From DATKRB01 sp963794215 (lineage in GTDB: Bacteria; Actinomycetota; Acidimicrobiia; Acidimicrobiales; RAAP-2): a DNA stretch of 64,000 bases. This document shows, in pieces, positions 35,416-44,433 of the stretch (positions are counted from its first letter, which is position 1; each line of letters opens with the position of its first letter). The notes beneath the pieces are model-generated. The model ran no database searches, was not told the origin of the DNA, and was given only the letters and a program-made list of their open reading frames with translations. Made by a program: the position numbers and the translations under genes. Location: NCBI GenBank assembly GCA_963794215.1, contig CAWCCQ010000001.1, positions 434,001 to 498,000 on the forward strand, written 5' to 3'.

Positions 35416-36501
35416 ATGAGCATCACCGAGACCAAGCAGCGGCTGATTTCAGCCGACTCACACGTCACGATCACCGACGAGTCGTTTCTTGAGCATTTGC
35501 CGACGAAATACCTTCCGGCCGTGCAAGACGCGATCGCTCAAGCGCAGGCGGCTAGCGCCGCGTTGAACATGCCGAACAACCGGGCAGACCGTAACTGGCC
35601 GGCCCAGGGCCGTCCCGGCGACCACGTCCAAGAGGACAGGCTGAAGGACCAAGACACCGACGGGGTCGAGGCTGAGGTCCTCTACAGCCAGAGCACCTTC
35701 GGCGTCTTCGGCGGGCTCTTCTACGGGCTGACCGACGCCGAGACCCGAGTGGCCGCCTTCCAGGCCTACAACAACACCCTCGGGGACTGGATCAACGCCG
35801 CCGCCGACCGGCTGATCCCGGTTGGGATCATCCCGGTCGCCGACCCGGCCGAGGGTGTCGCCGAGCTCGAGCGCTTGGTGGCGATGGGCTTCAAAGCAGC
35901 CACCATCCCCACCTACTCGGCCATCCACGACCTCACTCCGTACTGGGACGACTCCTACGCCCCCTTGTGGGCGGCGTTCGCTTCGAACCGGGTGCCACTG
36001 AGCCTCCACGTCGGCACTACCCCCGGACTCAAAGGCTTGCAGGTAGCCGACCCCACGCCGGCCAAGGGCATCTACCAGTCGCTGCCGCCCATCGTGATGG
36101 CCGAGCTCATCAGCACCTCGATCCTGGGCGGGATGGTGCCCAAGAACCCCGAGCTCCAGCTCGTCCTCGTCGAGTCCGGCATCGGTTGGATCTCCTACTA
36201 CCTCGAGCGCCTCGACACGATGTACCGGCGTCACAACTGGCCGAACCGGGGCATGATCAAGGAGCTGCCGAGCAGCTTCTGGGCAACGCAGTTCCATGCC
36301 ACCTTCGAGGACGACACCGTAGGCATGCGCACAATCGACCTACTTGGCTCCGACACGATCATGTGGGCAAGCGACTACCCTCACCCCGATTCCACTTGGC
36401 CTGAGTCCCAAGAGGTGGTCGACAAGCACTTCCAAGGGTTGCCCGACGAGGACAAGCAGAAGATCGTCTGGAAGAACGCGGCGACGCTGTACAACCTGTA
36501 G
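35416..36501 (+). CDS. Amidohydrolase-2 family metal-dependent hydrolase
   Basis: A 361-residue TIM-barrel hydrolase or decarboxylase-type enzyme. It opens with RLISADSHVTI (DxH metal ligands, about residue 10), has EAEVLYSQSTFGVFGG, the middle strand VPLSLHVGTTPG with a metal-binding His, LVESGIGWISYYLERLDTMY, and the C-terminal WASDYPHPDSTWPES that carries the last metal Asp. ATG 35416 follows GGGGGACAAGG; a longer reading from 35314 has no ribosome site. The only intact member of at least four amidohydrolase copies in this stretch. The substrate is unknown; relatives act in aromatic and steroid breakdown. Confidence 0.88.
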   Translation: MSITETKQRLISADSHVTITDESFLEHLPTKYLPAVQDAIAQAQAASAALNMPNNRADRNWPAQGRPGDHVQEDRLKDQDTDGVEAEVLYSQSTFGVFGGLFYGLTDAETRVAAFQAYNNTLGDWINAAADRLIPVGIIPVADPAEGVAELERLVAMGFKAATIPTYSAIHDLTPYWDDSYAPLWAAFASNRVPLSLHVGTTPGLKGLQVADPTPAKGIYQSLPPIVMAELISTSILGGMVPKNPELQLVLVESGIGWISYYLERLDTMYRRHNWPNRGMIKELPSSFWATQFHATFEDDTVGMRTIDLLGSDTIMWASDYPHPDSTWPESQEVVDKHFQGLPDEDKQKIVWKNAATLYNL

Positions 36502-37432
36502 CACTCTCCGTGTAGAGGTGCGGCTCGGCAGTTACGACGGACCGTGGGGCCGCGAAACGGCCGGGTCATCTCTTGTTTCGTTTCTCCTTGTCCTCGCCGC
36601 CCTCATTCTGTAGATGGTCCCCATGACCAGCCTGTTTCAGAACAATCGACGCCCGGAGAGGTCGCCGGACCGTCCCAGTCGGTCGACCTGGCTGGACTGA
36701 CCCCACGTCGACAGTCGGCCATGTGGGCCGTTCCCTCGGAAGGCCCCGTCAGGCCGCTTCCAGAACAGGCCTCTCCGCCAGCGAGCCACGCGCCCCGAGA
36801 ACGGTCTGAGCACTGTCAGTGCTCCCACCGGCTTTGACCAGCAGGAGTCGACCACCGACAGCGGCAGGAGCACGCAAAGGGAGGCAGCACCCCACTCGGG
36901 CAGGTCACCTACCCTCCCGGGCCTTCTCACCGGCTTGTCAACCCGAGAACTCCCAGTGTTGGACGGCAGCATCGCACCTCGTCGAGATCCTGATGGCATT
37001 CCGACGTCGAAGTCGATCTCGAAACATCGGCGCACCTCCAGCGGCGCCCGCGATCTCAGCTGCAGCTCACAGCGGGCCAGACGGGTGGCAGAGCGAGTAG
37101 GACTCCTGGAGTTGCCGATCGTGAACATAGTCACGACCCCAGTCGCTTCCGCCGACAAGCTCGAGAGCCAAATGGTGCTCACTGCAGCCTCGCCACCCAC
37201 GCCGGATTGACGAATCCAGCGTGGGAGGGGTGGCTCGGACTCGATGTCGCACACAGCTAGCAAGAGCGTCGAGAGTCGACGGTGCTGGCGGACTCGAGTA
37301 GCGGGCCATTGGGGGGGTTGGTGTCCCGCGTGAGAAACGCTCGGCGTAGGCGAGACCTCTCGCACACTCATGGACGAATCCGCGATAGACCACGTGAGAA
37401 GACGCTGGCAGCTGTCGAGATCGGAGGAGAAG
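36502..37432. other. Gene-poor stretch of 930 bases
   Basis: A minus open frame at 36637-37440 (267 codons) is rich in Ser and Arg, matches no family and overlaps the following thiolase start; I regard it as chance. A plus patch reads LPIVNIVTTPVASADKLESQ. I can support no gene here. The GGAGGA ribosome site of the next gene lies at 37422. Confidence 0.4.
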
Positions 37433-38614
37433 GTGGGCAATGCACAGAATAGGGTCGCGATCGCTGGCGTGGGTTACTCGACGATCGGGCGGCACCTAGC
37501 CATCCCCGACGACGAGCTTGTTCGCCAAGCGGTAGTTGCTGCCATGGAGGACGCCGGCGTGACGCCGTCAGACATCGACGGTATCTCGACGATGGGCGGT
37601 AACGCCATGTCGATCGGTTGGCTTCTCGGGATCATGCCACTCAACTACTTCCACACGTCGGGTCCTGGCCCAGCCTTCGTCGAGCCAGCGATCGCCGCGA
37701 TCGCGGCGGTTGCCTCGGGAATGTCCCAGACCTGTGTAACCATCCGCCTCATCCGCCAGATGCCAAGCCAGTCCGCCCGCCTTACGACCACAGAGGCCAA
37801 CGCTGCGGCGCCGGTCGACAATTCCGGCTTCCTCGGTACCGGAATTGACCCGGCCACGGCTGCACAATTCTCAGCCCCGTTCGGGGCCGGGGCAGCAGCG
37901 GCAGGCATCGCGGGCTTTCAGATGCAGGCCCACATGGCACGCTACGGCACCACCGAGGAGCACTTCGCCCACAACGCGGTCAACCAGCGTTACCACGCGT
38001 CATTGAACGAGAACGCTCTGTTTCGCGAACCCATCACCATCGATGACTACCTGAGCTCGCGCTACATCAGTAAGCCGGCTCGGCTCTACGACTGCGACTA
38101 CCCGTGCGACTCGGTGTCGGCAGTGATCTTCACCACCGCCGAAAGGGCCAGGGACTTTCGCAAGAAGCCCGTCCACGTCGAGGCTTGGGCGCTGTCGGCG
38201 GTTCGTGACTTCGACATGTCCCTGCTCGAGGACCATACCGCCAACGCGCCCCTGCACTGCGGAAAGGCGCTCTGGTCGAGAACTGATCTATCCCCCGCCG
38301 ACGTCGACTGTGCGCAACTCTACGACGGCTTCACCATCATCACCTTCGAATGGCTGGAGGGGCTCGGTCTTTGTCCGATGGGCGAAGCCGGGCCGTTTAT
38401 CGCCGAAGGCCACACCAGACTTGGAGGCTCGTTACCTCTCAATACCGACGGCGGCGCTTGCAACGTCGGTCGGCGTCATGGCGCCAACTTCTGCATCGAA
38501 GCCACTCGCCAGCTCCGGGGCGAATGCGGTGTTCGCCAGGTGCCGGACGCGGAGGTAGCGGTTTGGAGTAACGCAGCCGGATGCTTTGGGGGGGCGGTGC
38601 TGCTGACCGTCTAG
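37433..38614 (+). CDS. Thiolase-superfamily protein, Ltp2/SCP-x-like
   Basis: A 393-residue protein with the thiolase fold: NRVAIAGVGYSTIGRHLAIP at the start, DIDGISTMGG, AHMARYGTTEEHFAHNAVNQ, and the C-terminal CAQLYDGFTIITFEWLEGLG and LPLNTDGGACNVGRRHGAN. It lacks the thiolase cysteine nucleophile motif and the GHP ending; the tyrosine in the QLYD motif is what Ltp2-type retro-aldolases use. Those enzymes cleave hydroxy-acyl-CoA side chains of sterols and need a DUF35 zinc-ribbon partner, which is not seen nearby. GTG 37433 follows GGAGGAGAAG; the extra 21 residues of a longer frame are dropped. Confidence 0.85.
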   Translation: MGNAQNRVAIAGVGYSTIGRHLAIPDDELVRQAVVAAMEDAGVTPSDIDGISTMGGNAMSIGWLLGIMPLNYFHTSGPGPAFVEPAIAAIAAVASGMSQTCVTIRLIRQMPSQSARLTTTEANAAAPVDNSGFLGTGIDPATAAQFSAPFGAGAAAAGIAGFQMQAHMARYGTTEEHFAHNAVNQRYHASLNENALFREPITIDDYLSSRYISKPARLYDCDYPCDSVSAVIFTTAERARDFRKKPVHVEAWALSAVRDFDMSLLEDHTANAPLHCGKALWSRTDLSPADVDCAQLYDGFTIITFEWLEGLGLCPMGEAGPFIAEGHTRLGGSLPLNTDGGACNVGRRHGANFCIEATRQLRGECGVRQVPDAEVAVWSNAAGCFGGAVLLTV

Positions 38615-38937
38615 TGCGCAACCCTGGTTGGACGCGTCAACGGCCACCTCCATCGATGTGGCTCGAATGAACACCCGAACACCTGTCACACACGATCGGT
38701 AAGTGCGATAGTAGTCGGCCGCATGCCGCCCGATCCTGTTCATCCAACGAATCGAGGGTCCTACCAGAGCACCCACGTCGCGATTCATGATCGGAATGCG
38801 CGCCCACAGCCCGAACGAAAGTGTTGCTGCCAATCGAGCGCTACGTTGTCATTGGTTTCGCGGCTCGGTGGCGAGCTGACGGCCCTCTTGCCAACGTTGC
38901 GTCAGTGTGTTATTGCTGTTTGAGGTTCCATGCCATC
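38615..38937. other. Intergenic stretch before the binding-protein gene
   Basis: I see no gene. The frame of the next gene is open back to 38821, but those residues (CYCCLRFHAI and before) do not resemble an export signal. Confidence 0.4.
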
Positions 38938-40205
38938 GTGTACGGGGGGGTTGGTCATGGGTACACTCGTGGGGCCGCCGGAGCCGCGATCGCATGTGCG
39001 TGCGTGGTCTCGCTCGCGATGATCGGCTACTCCCCGGTCGCCGCTGGGGCAGCCGACAGCGGTTCCAGCGCCCCGGGTGTGACAGCCAAGACTATTTCCA
39101 TCGGTTTGATTGAATCGGCGACCGGACCTGCCTCATCCACCTTCGGTGACTCAGCCACCGGGGTGGAGGCACGCTTCGACCAGCAAAACGCCGAAGGCGG
39201 GATCGATGGACGCAAGCTCAAGCTGTTTGTCGCGGACGACACCAGCACCCCGACTGGGAACCTCTTGGCCGCCGAGGACCTCGTCTCAACAAAGGGCGTC
39301 TTCGGGGTGATCAGCGACAACGCCGTGTTGGTGGGAGGCGCCGACTATCTTCAAAAACAGGACGTGCCGGTAACCGAATTCAGCTCCATCACGGGCGAAG
39401 AACCACAGTACACCGACGAGTTCGGGATTACTCAAGGGCAGCTCCCCTCTCCTGCGACCACCCAACTGGGAGTCCTCTTCAAGACCCTCGGCGTGAAGAA
39501 CGTCTCGCTTCTCGACTACAGCGACCCCCAGGACTCGACGGCCTCCCGGTCGAAGAGAAGGGGGTCCAGGATGTTGGCGGATTGAATATCTGTTTCGCGT
39601 CGGACTCGATTCCGATCGGGGCCGTTGACTTCACCACTACGGCGCTCGAACTGAAGAATTCCAACTGTCAGGCGGTCGACTTTCCGGCGGTCGAGTCATC
39701 GGACATCGCGTTGGCCATCTCGATTCAGCAAGCGGGTCTCCATATCAAGCAAATCTACGCGACCGGCTACGACCAAACATTCCTCGACGACAAGTCGGTG
39801 GTGGCGGCCGCGCAGGGCGACCTCTTCTCGATGGACGTGCCGGGCATCGATCTTCCCACCGCCGCAGTAACGAACGTTTACACTGCGCTCATGAAGTACG
39901 ATCCCGCGTATAAGGGGGGCATTGCCACCTTCGGAGCGCAAACCGGTTGGGCAGCAGCTGACGAGATGATCCAAGGCCTCAAGCTCGCAGGCGCCAATCC
40001 GACCCGTGCCTCGTGGATCAAGGGTCTGGCAACAGATACAGACTATACAATCAGCGGGATCAACCCTTCCGGGGTAAACTTGTCCAAGCGATGGAAGCTC
40101 TCTGGTCCCCAATGCTCGTACTACGCGCAACTCGAGGGATCGAACTTCGTCCCGTTCCCCCGCGATGACAAGCCCATCTGCGGAAAGATTGTCGCGGGAT
40201 CGTGA
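38938..40205 (+). pseudogene. Branched-chain-amino-acid-type ABC substrate-binding protein, one frameshift
   Basis: A family-5/LivJ-like periplasmic-type binding protein. The first frame has a signal peptide (AAIACACVVSLAMIGYSPVA, then AGA) and the mature start KTISIGLIESATGPASSTFG, GVEARFDQQNAEGGIDGRKL, VFGVISDNAVLVGGADYLQK, up to DYSDPQDSTAS near 39550. The continuation VEEKGVQDVGGLNICFASDS..IPIGAVDFTTTALELKN lies in the next frame and runs to a normal end; one missing base explains it (422 residues when repaired). The start is uncertain: GTG 38938 is followed by seven Gs. No permease or ATPase is adjacent. Such orphan binding proteins often serve uptake of aromatic or steroid-like acids in catabolic regions. 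Confidence 0.7.
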
Positions 40206-40593
40206 ACCGAATCTCGCCGGCCGAGCGAGGGTCCGCTTCGAGGCCGAGATCGCCACTCTCGCAACTAACCTGAACTCAACCCCGAACGATCCCGAACTCC
40301 GACAAGCTCGAGCCTCGCAACATGTTGGCCAATAGCCGCTGCTGTGGCAGGTCTAGTGACGACACGAACCCGGCCCGCCGACAGACCGGCGGTCAGGAAT
40401 TAGATTCTCAATGAGATTGTCGGGGAAGGCTGCCCCTTCGGCCAACCTGACTCTGCCCACCGTCCGCCGCGCAGGCCGAGGCGCCGTGTCTCGGCCAGGA
40501 CGCTCCCGTGTTCGATCAACAGGCGTCGGAACAAACCCCTTGGACCGAGACCGTCCGCTCGCACGTACCGACCTCCGAGTCGAGACACCCCCA
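40206..40593. other. Intergenic stretch between converging genes
   Basis: I see no supported gene. Minus-strand frames (FRRLLIEHGSVLAETRRLGL) show some protein-like character without a recognised family. Confidence 0.4.
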
Positions 40594-41445
40594 TCAGTTG
40601 TGCGACCGCACGGTGGTTGCCTCCGCCAAAAGCCATGGCACCTGATCTGCGAGTTCGTCCTGGGTCCACCGACCTCGAGCATGAATCATCCGGTCCTCCA
40701 CGGGGTCTCGCCACGACGCGACTCGCTCGCCGATCACCGTGAAGATCCGCCCATTGATCTCACTCGACACGTCAGAGAGCAGGTACACGCCCATCGGTGC
40801 CACGTCTTCGGGTTCCCCATCCATCACCAAGCCGGCCGCATCGGTCATCCGGGTGTTCGCGCCCGGAGCGATGCAATTGCAGCGGAACCCCGATGTCTCA
40901 CCAGACAGGGCAACGCTCTTCATGAGGCCGACGATGCCCGCCTTGGCCGCTCGATAGTTGGCCCGGATCGGGTCGCCGCTCACGTAGCCCGAGGAGATCG
41001 CTACCATCGACGCCGTGCCGGCACGCGCGACGACGTGCTCGGCCAGGGCGCGAAAGACATTGAAGTGACCCTTGAGGTGCGTGTCGACCACCAGGCTGAA
41101 GTCGTCCTCGGACATCTCGACGAACGGTCGATGGCGAAGGATGCCCGCACAGCACACCGCACCGTCCACCGCTCCAAACGCCTCGATACCAGCTCGGACG
41201 ATGCGGCGCGCCCCTTCTAACGTCGTAACGGACTCAGCGACCGCGACCGCAGCGCCGCCGGCAGCAGTGATTTCGGCGACCACCCGCTCTGCCACCTCCG
41301 TCGAAGGATCGCGCCCATCGAGTTCAACGCCGTAGTCAGCCACCACCACCCCACCGCCCGCTTGTGCCGAAGCCCGGGCGATCGCCCGTCCGATCCCCCG
41401 ACCCGCCCCAGTGACCACAACGGTCTTGCCGGTCAAAACACCCAT
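40594..41445 (-). CDS. Short-chain dehydrogenase/reductase
   Basis: A 283-residue NAD(P)-dependent alcohol/ketone oxidoreductase of the classical SDR type. It begins GKTVVVTGAGRGIGRAIARA (cofactor loop TGxxxGIG at about residue 13), has CCAGILRHRPF in place of NNAG, the catalytic Ser in VAISSGYVSG and the YxxxK pair in NYRAAKAGIVGL. The region GAVVVADYGVELDGRDPSTEVA resembles members that carry an acidic extension after strand 2. ATG 41445 lies after GAGAGGGGATTTCCC; the frame is open upstream to 41613 without a ribosome site. Together with the P450 and thiolase it fits a degradative set. Confidence 0.9.
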   Translation of the reverse strand: MGVLTGKTVVVTGAGRGIGRAIARASAQAGGGVVVADYGVELDGRDPSTEVAERVVAEITAAGGAAVAVAESVTTLEGARRIVRAGIEAFGAVDGAVCCAGILRHRPFVEMSEDDFSLVVDTHLKGHFNVFRALAEHVVARAGTASMVAISSGYVSGDPIRANYRAAKAGIVGLMKSVALSGETSGFRCNCIAPGANTRMTDAAGLVMDGEPEDVAPMGVYLLSDVSSEINGRIFTVIGERVASWRDPVEDRMIHARGRWTQDELADQVPWLLAEATTVRSHN

Positions 41446-41723
41446 GGGAAATCCCCTCTCGCTCGATTCATGTTCCCACTCCTGGTGCTGAGCCGCTGGC
41501 CTCGGCGGGCGGAGGCGAGCGGGAAGGCGGTCCGCGGCGCCGGCGCAGTCCGTAGCGCGAGCGATGGGTGCCGAGCAGAACGGGACGAGTCCGGCACGAT
41601 CTGTCAATGCCATAGCGTGCGGATCGCTCTCCAGAATCGGGGCCCGATAAGCCGCCGTCGGCTGGAAGGTACGCTTGCGATTGAGGAACGTCGAGCCACA
41701 ACGTCAGACAGTCAGGAGCCGTG

Positions 41724-42602
41724 ATGCCCCAGCCATTTAGTACGAAACGTGTTGTCCATGTCATTCATGCAGTGAATGACTATCACGCAACGCGGGCCCG
41801 TTATCTGAACGCTCTCGGCGCCTTGGTGTTCGCCGAAGGTTACCACCCAGAAGCCGATCGCGACATGAACCTGTTTTACGTAGCCGACTTCATGATTGAG
41901 CCGATGGCACCGCGCCGGACTCCTCGCGCAGTCGACGAGGCTGACGGTCCGGGAGCGATGGCCTCGATCTATGCGAACTACCTTGACCGGTACGGCGAGG
42001 GTTGGCACTCCTTTGAACTCGCGGTTGACAACCTTCCTGGACTGATCGACAACCTTTCAGCGCAGGGCATTCGCGTTTCGCCGGGAGTCCCGTTCACCCA
42101 TCCGCGAGACGCATTCGGCTTGTGCATAGAAATGATTCCCAAAGACATGTCCATGCCTGGTGACCCGATCGACTACAAGGGATGGAATGCGAGATGGTTT
42201 GAAGGGAATCCAATGACGCTCGAGGGCATCGCCGCAATTGCCCACACGGTGACCGAGATGAAGCCCGCACGAGAGTTTCTTGTGAACACCTTCGGTGCCG
42301 TCGTGGTTGACGAGGACGTCGTTGACTCACCAGAGCCGATGGAGCGATCTCGGGTCAAGCTGGCCGACATCGACTTTCTTCTTCTGGCCCCTACTGGAGC
42401 ATCCGGCCCGGTAACCGAGCAGGTACGTCACCGCGGCTTTGGCATCTATTCGCTCATTTGGAAGGTTGCGAGCCAGGATCAAGCCCGGCGACGACTCGCT
42501 CAGCTCGGGCTCCACACCGAAGAAGCAGCCGTTGTTCTGGGCGATTTCGCGATCGACCCTGCCGACATGTTCGGTGCCCGACATGAGTTCCTCGAGACGT
42601 AA
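41724..42602 (+). CDS. VOC-family protein (two glyoxalase/dioxygenase-type domains)
   Basis: A 292-residue protein with two vicinal-oxygen-chelate modules. Module one (about 8-130) starts with RVVHVIHAVNDYHATRARYL and has WHSFELAVDNLPGLIDNLSA and AFGLCIEMIP. Module two (about 155-285) starts with TLEGIAAIAHTVTEMKPARE and has GFGIYSLIWKVASQDQARRR. Metal ligands His and Glu occur at the usual places (VHVIH; EMIP; IAHTV), so a metal-dependent lyase, isomerase or ring-cleaving dioxygenase is possible. ATG 41724 follows AGGAGCC (a GTG just before is an alternative). A truncated IS3 element lies 120 bases beyond its end. Confidence 0.85.
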   Translation: MPQPFSTKRVVHVIHAVNDYHATRARYLNALGALVFAEGYHPEADRDMNLFYVADFMIEPMAPRRTPRAVDEADGPGAMASIYANYLDRYGEGWHSFELAVDNLPGLIDNLSAQGIRVSPGVPFTHPRDAFGLCIEMIPKDMSMPGDPIDYKGWNARWFEGNPMTLEGIAAIAHTVTEMKPAREFLVNTFGAVVVDEDVVDSPEPMERSRVKLADIDFLLLAPTGASGPVTEQVRHRGFGIYSLIWKVASQDQARRRLAQLGLHTEEAAVVLGDFAIDPADMFGARHEFLET

Positions 42603-42722
42603 CCCCTGAAGTTGCAAGGCGTGGCTCGAATGGGGATGCCTCGCACATGCGAGTGCAAGGGGCCAGGAGCGAGGTCGTTTGACCGAGGATCGCAACGTCC
42701 GACAATTCCAGACTTGGAGCGG

Positions 42723-43328
42723 CGATCCGCGGTCGTGGTGGAACACCATCCCCTGGGTGCGTCCACTTCTCGCCGCGATCGCCATGGCCATCGCCGCGGC
42801 CACGAGCTCGGTGGGCATGCGCTCGGCCATGGCGAACCCGATGACCCGGCGGGACCCGAGATCGAGCACGTCGGCCAGGTACACCCAGCCCTCGTTGGTG
42901 GGCACATAGGTGATGTCCCCACAGGTGCGCAGCCCCGGCTCGCCGACGCTGAAGTCCCGCTTGACCAGGTCGGGCAGCGGCGGGGCGCTGATGTCGGGGA
43001 TGGTGGTTCGCACCTTCTTGCGGCGTCCGTCGGCCGCCACGATGCCGTGGGTGGCCATGAGCCGCTCGACGCGCTTGTGATTGGCGCACAAGCCCCGGTT
43101 GGCGAGCTCGGTCGTCATCCGAGGCGAGCCGTAGGAGTCATCAAGCGAGGCGTGGATCTCGAGCATCTCGTTCACGAGGTGCGCCTCGTCCCACTCGGCG
43201 TCGGTCGGGCCGGCCGACCTGGCCAACCAGTCGTAATAGGCCGAGGTCGACACCCCGGCAGTCGCACACGCGATGTCGATCGGGAACCCTTCGGCCTTCC
43301 GGGCGTCAATCCAGCGATAGCGGCTCAC
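42723..43328 (-). pseudogene. IS3-family transposase OrfB, 3' half missing
   Basis: About 202 residues of the integrase-type transposase: RYRWIDARKAEGFPIDIACA, TAGVSTSAYYDWLAR, the HTH_21 part HASLDDSYGSPRMTTELANR and RVERLMATHGI, then the catalytic core with DFSVGEPGLRTCGDITYVPT (first Asp) and MVFHHDRGS (second Asp region). The sequence after DRGS diverges; QY followed by the third catalytic Glu is absent. GTG 43328 overlaps the orfA stop (GTGA). The frame stays open to 42327 by chance, opposite the VOC gene. Confidence 0.78.
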
Positions 43329-43638
43329 CGGTCCGACTCCTTGACCCAGAAGGCCGTTGCTTTTTTCAACAGGTCACGCTCCATGGTCAGGCGCTTGACC
43401 TCCCGGCGGAGCCTGGTGTTCTCCTCTCGCAGCTCGGTCGTCGTTCCTTCGCGCATCCCGCGGTCGATGCGCTCCTGGCGGACCCAGTTGCCGAGGGTCT
43501 GCTCGACCACGCCGAGCTCACGGGCGACGTCCGCGATGCTCCGGTGCTGGTCGATCACTAGTGCCGCCGCGTCTTTGCGGAACTCCCTTGGATACCTGAC
43601 TCGCCGGCGGGCGGGCGCTCTTCGGTCATTGCTGACAT
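43325..43638 (-). pseudogene. IS3-family transposase OrfA, one frameshift
   Basis: Helix-turn-helix protein of the IS3 element: RYPREFRKDAAALVIDQHRS, IADVARELGVVEQTLGNWVR, then a leucine-zipper tail (LREENTRLRREVKRLTMERD, LLKKATAFWVKESDR). The natural start ATG 43638 (GGAGATATCC upstream) gives MSAMTEERPPA and then loses frame; the continuing frame is entered after one missing base near 43605. Translation could otherwise begin only at GTG 43558, losing the first helix. Confidence 0.7.
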
Positions 43639-43682
43639 GGATATCTCCTATTCGAGGTGTCCGGTCAGCGGGGGGATGGTCA

Positions 43683-44433
43683 GGCCCTCGAGAGTCAGTC
43701 GGGGGCGGTCATCGGCGTCAGCAACTCTTCACCGGGTTCGCGTTCGTCAACTCATCCGAGTTGGTCTTACTCGGTGAGCTCAAGCCGACCCAAGGGTTCG
43801 ACCCCCAAGTTCGACGAGCGATCTGGGAGCTGGTGGTGAGCGATCCAACACGGCGGTACGACGGTTGGGTCGGTGACGCACTTCATGGACGAGGTGAAAT
43901 GCCTCTGCGATCGGTCGCCGTCGCCGACGGTGGGGACCCAGATCATTCTTCACCTAGAAACACCAGGCCAGGGCCCATATCGGCGAGAGAGGCTGGTTAT
44001 TGAGAACAGTCGCTCGCCGTAGTACTCAACATCCGGGAGCGACCACCATTGGTGAGGCAGAGGTATCTTTTGATGAAATGTGCGATCGCTACCGGTTATT
44101 GCGGCGCGCGATAATCGACCCTACCCTACGCGAATAGGAAGATCCCTAGTGCCGCTAGCTCCAACCGGACCTGCTGAGGATGAATAGTCGCTATAGAACT
44201 CGTCCTCTACAGTGCGGCAAGAAGCTCTTCCCAGTCGCTTGCACATTTTTGTAGCTAATCCATACGGGTTGCTTGGGCGAGGTGCGTGGATAGCAGCGCC
44301 GATCGGAGGGGATCCCCATCCGCGAGCCCCTATCTGGACCCGGATGTCTTCCGCTTTCCGTGCTGCTCCCGGGCCATGAAGATGACCAAGCAGGGCCCGC
44401 CACCCCTACGTCCGAGCCTGTCGGTAGCTCGTC
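43683..44433. other. Gene-poor stretch beside the IS3 remnant
   Basis: A plus-strand patch (LFTGFAFVNSSELVLLGELK; FDPQVRRAIWELVVSDPTRR; YDGWVGDALHGRGEMPLRSV) looks protein-like but matches no family I know and has no start. It could be the end of a gene replaced by the IS3 element. From 44000 to 44433 I see nothing. Confidence 0.35.

Larger units (their letters stand above)
42723..43682 (-). mobile_element. IS3-family insertion sequence, truncated at its distal end
   Basis: The left end is probably at 43682, where the minus strand begins TGACC and continues CGCTGACCGGACACC, typical of IS3 ends (TG start, CGGACACC). orfA and orfB follow. Homology stops abruptly at 42723 inside orfB just after the HHDRGS motif, so the second half of the transposase and the other terminal repeat are missing. 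It cannot move on its own. Confidence 0.72.

Noticed and set aside
36637..37440. Minus-strand open frame of 267 codons in an otherwise empty stretch
   Set aside because: No domain, Ser/Arg-rich, no ribosome site, and it overlaps the well-supported thiolase start.
42612..44003. Plus-strand open frame of 463 codons
   Set aside because: It lies opposite both IS3 frames and has no recognised domain; its last 300 bases are a weak patch noted under the gene-poor stretch.
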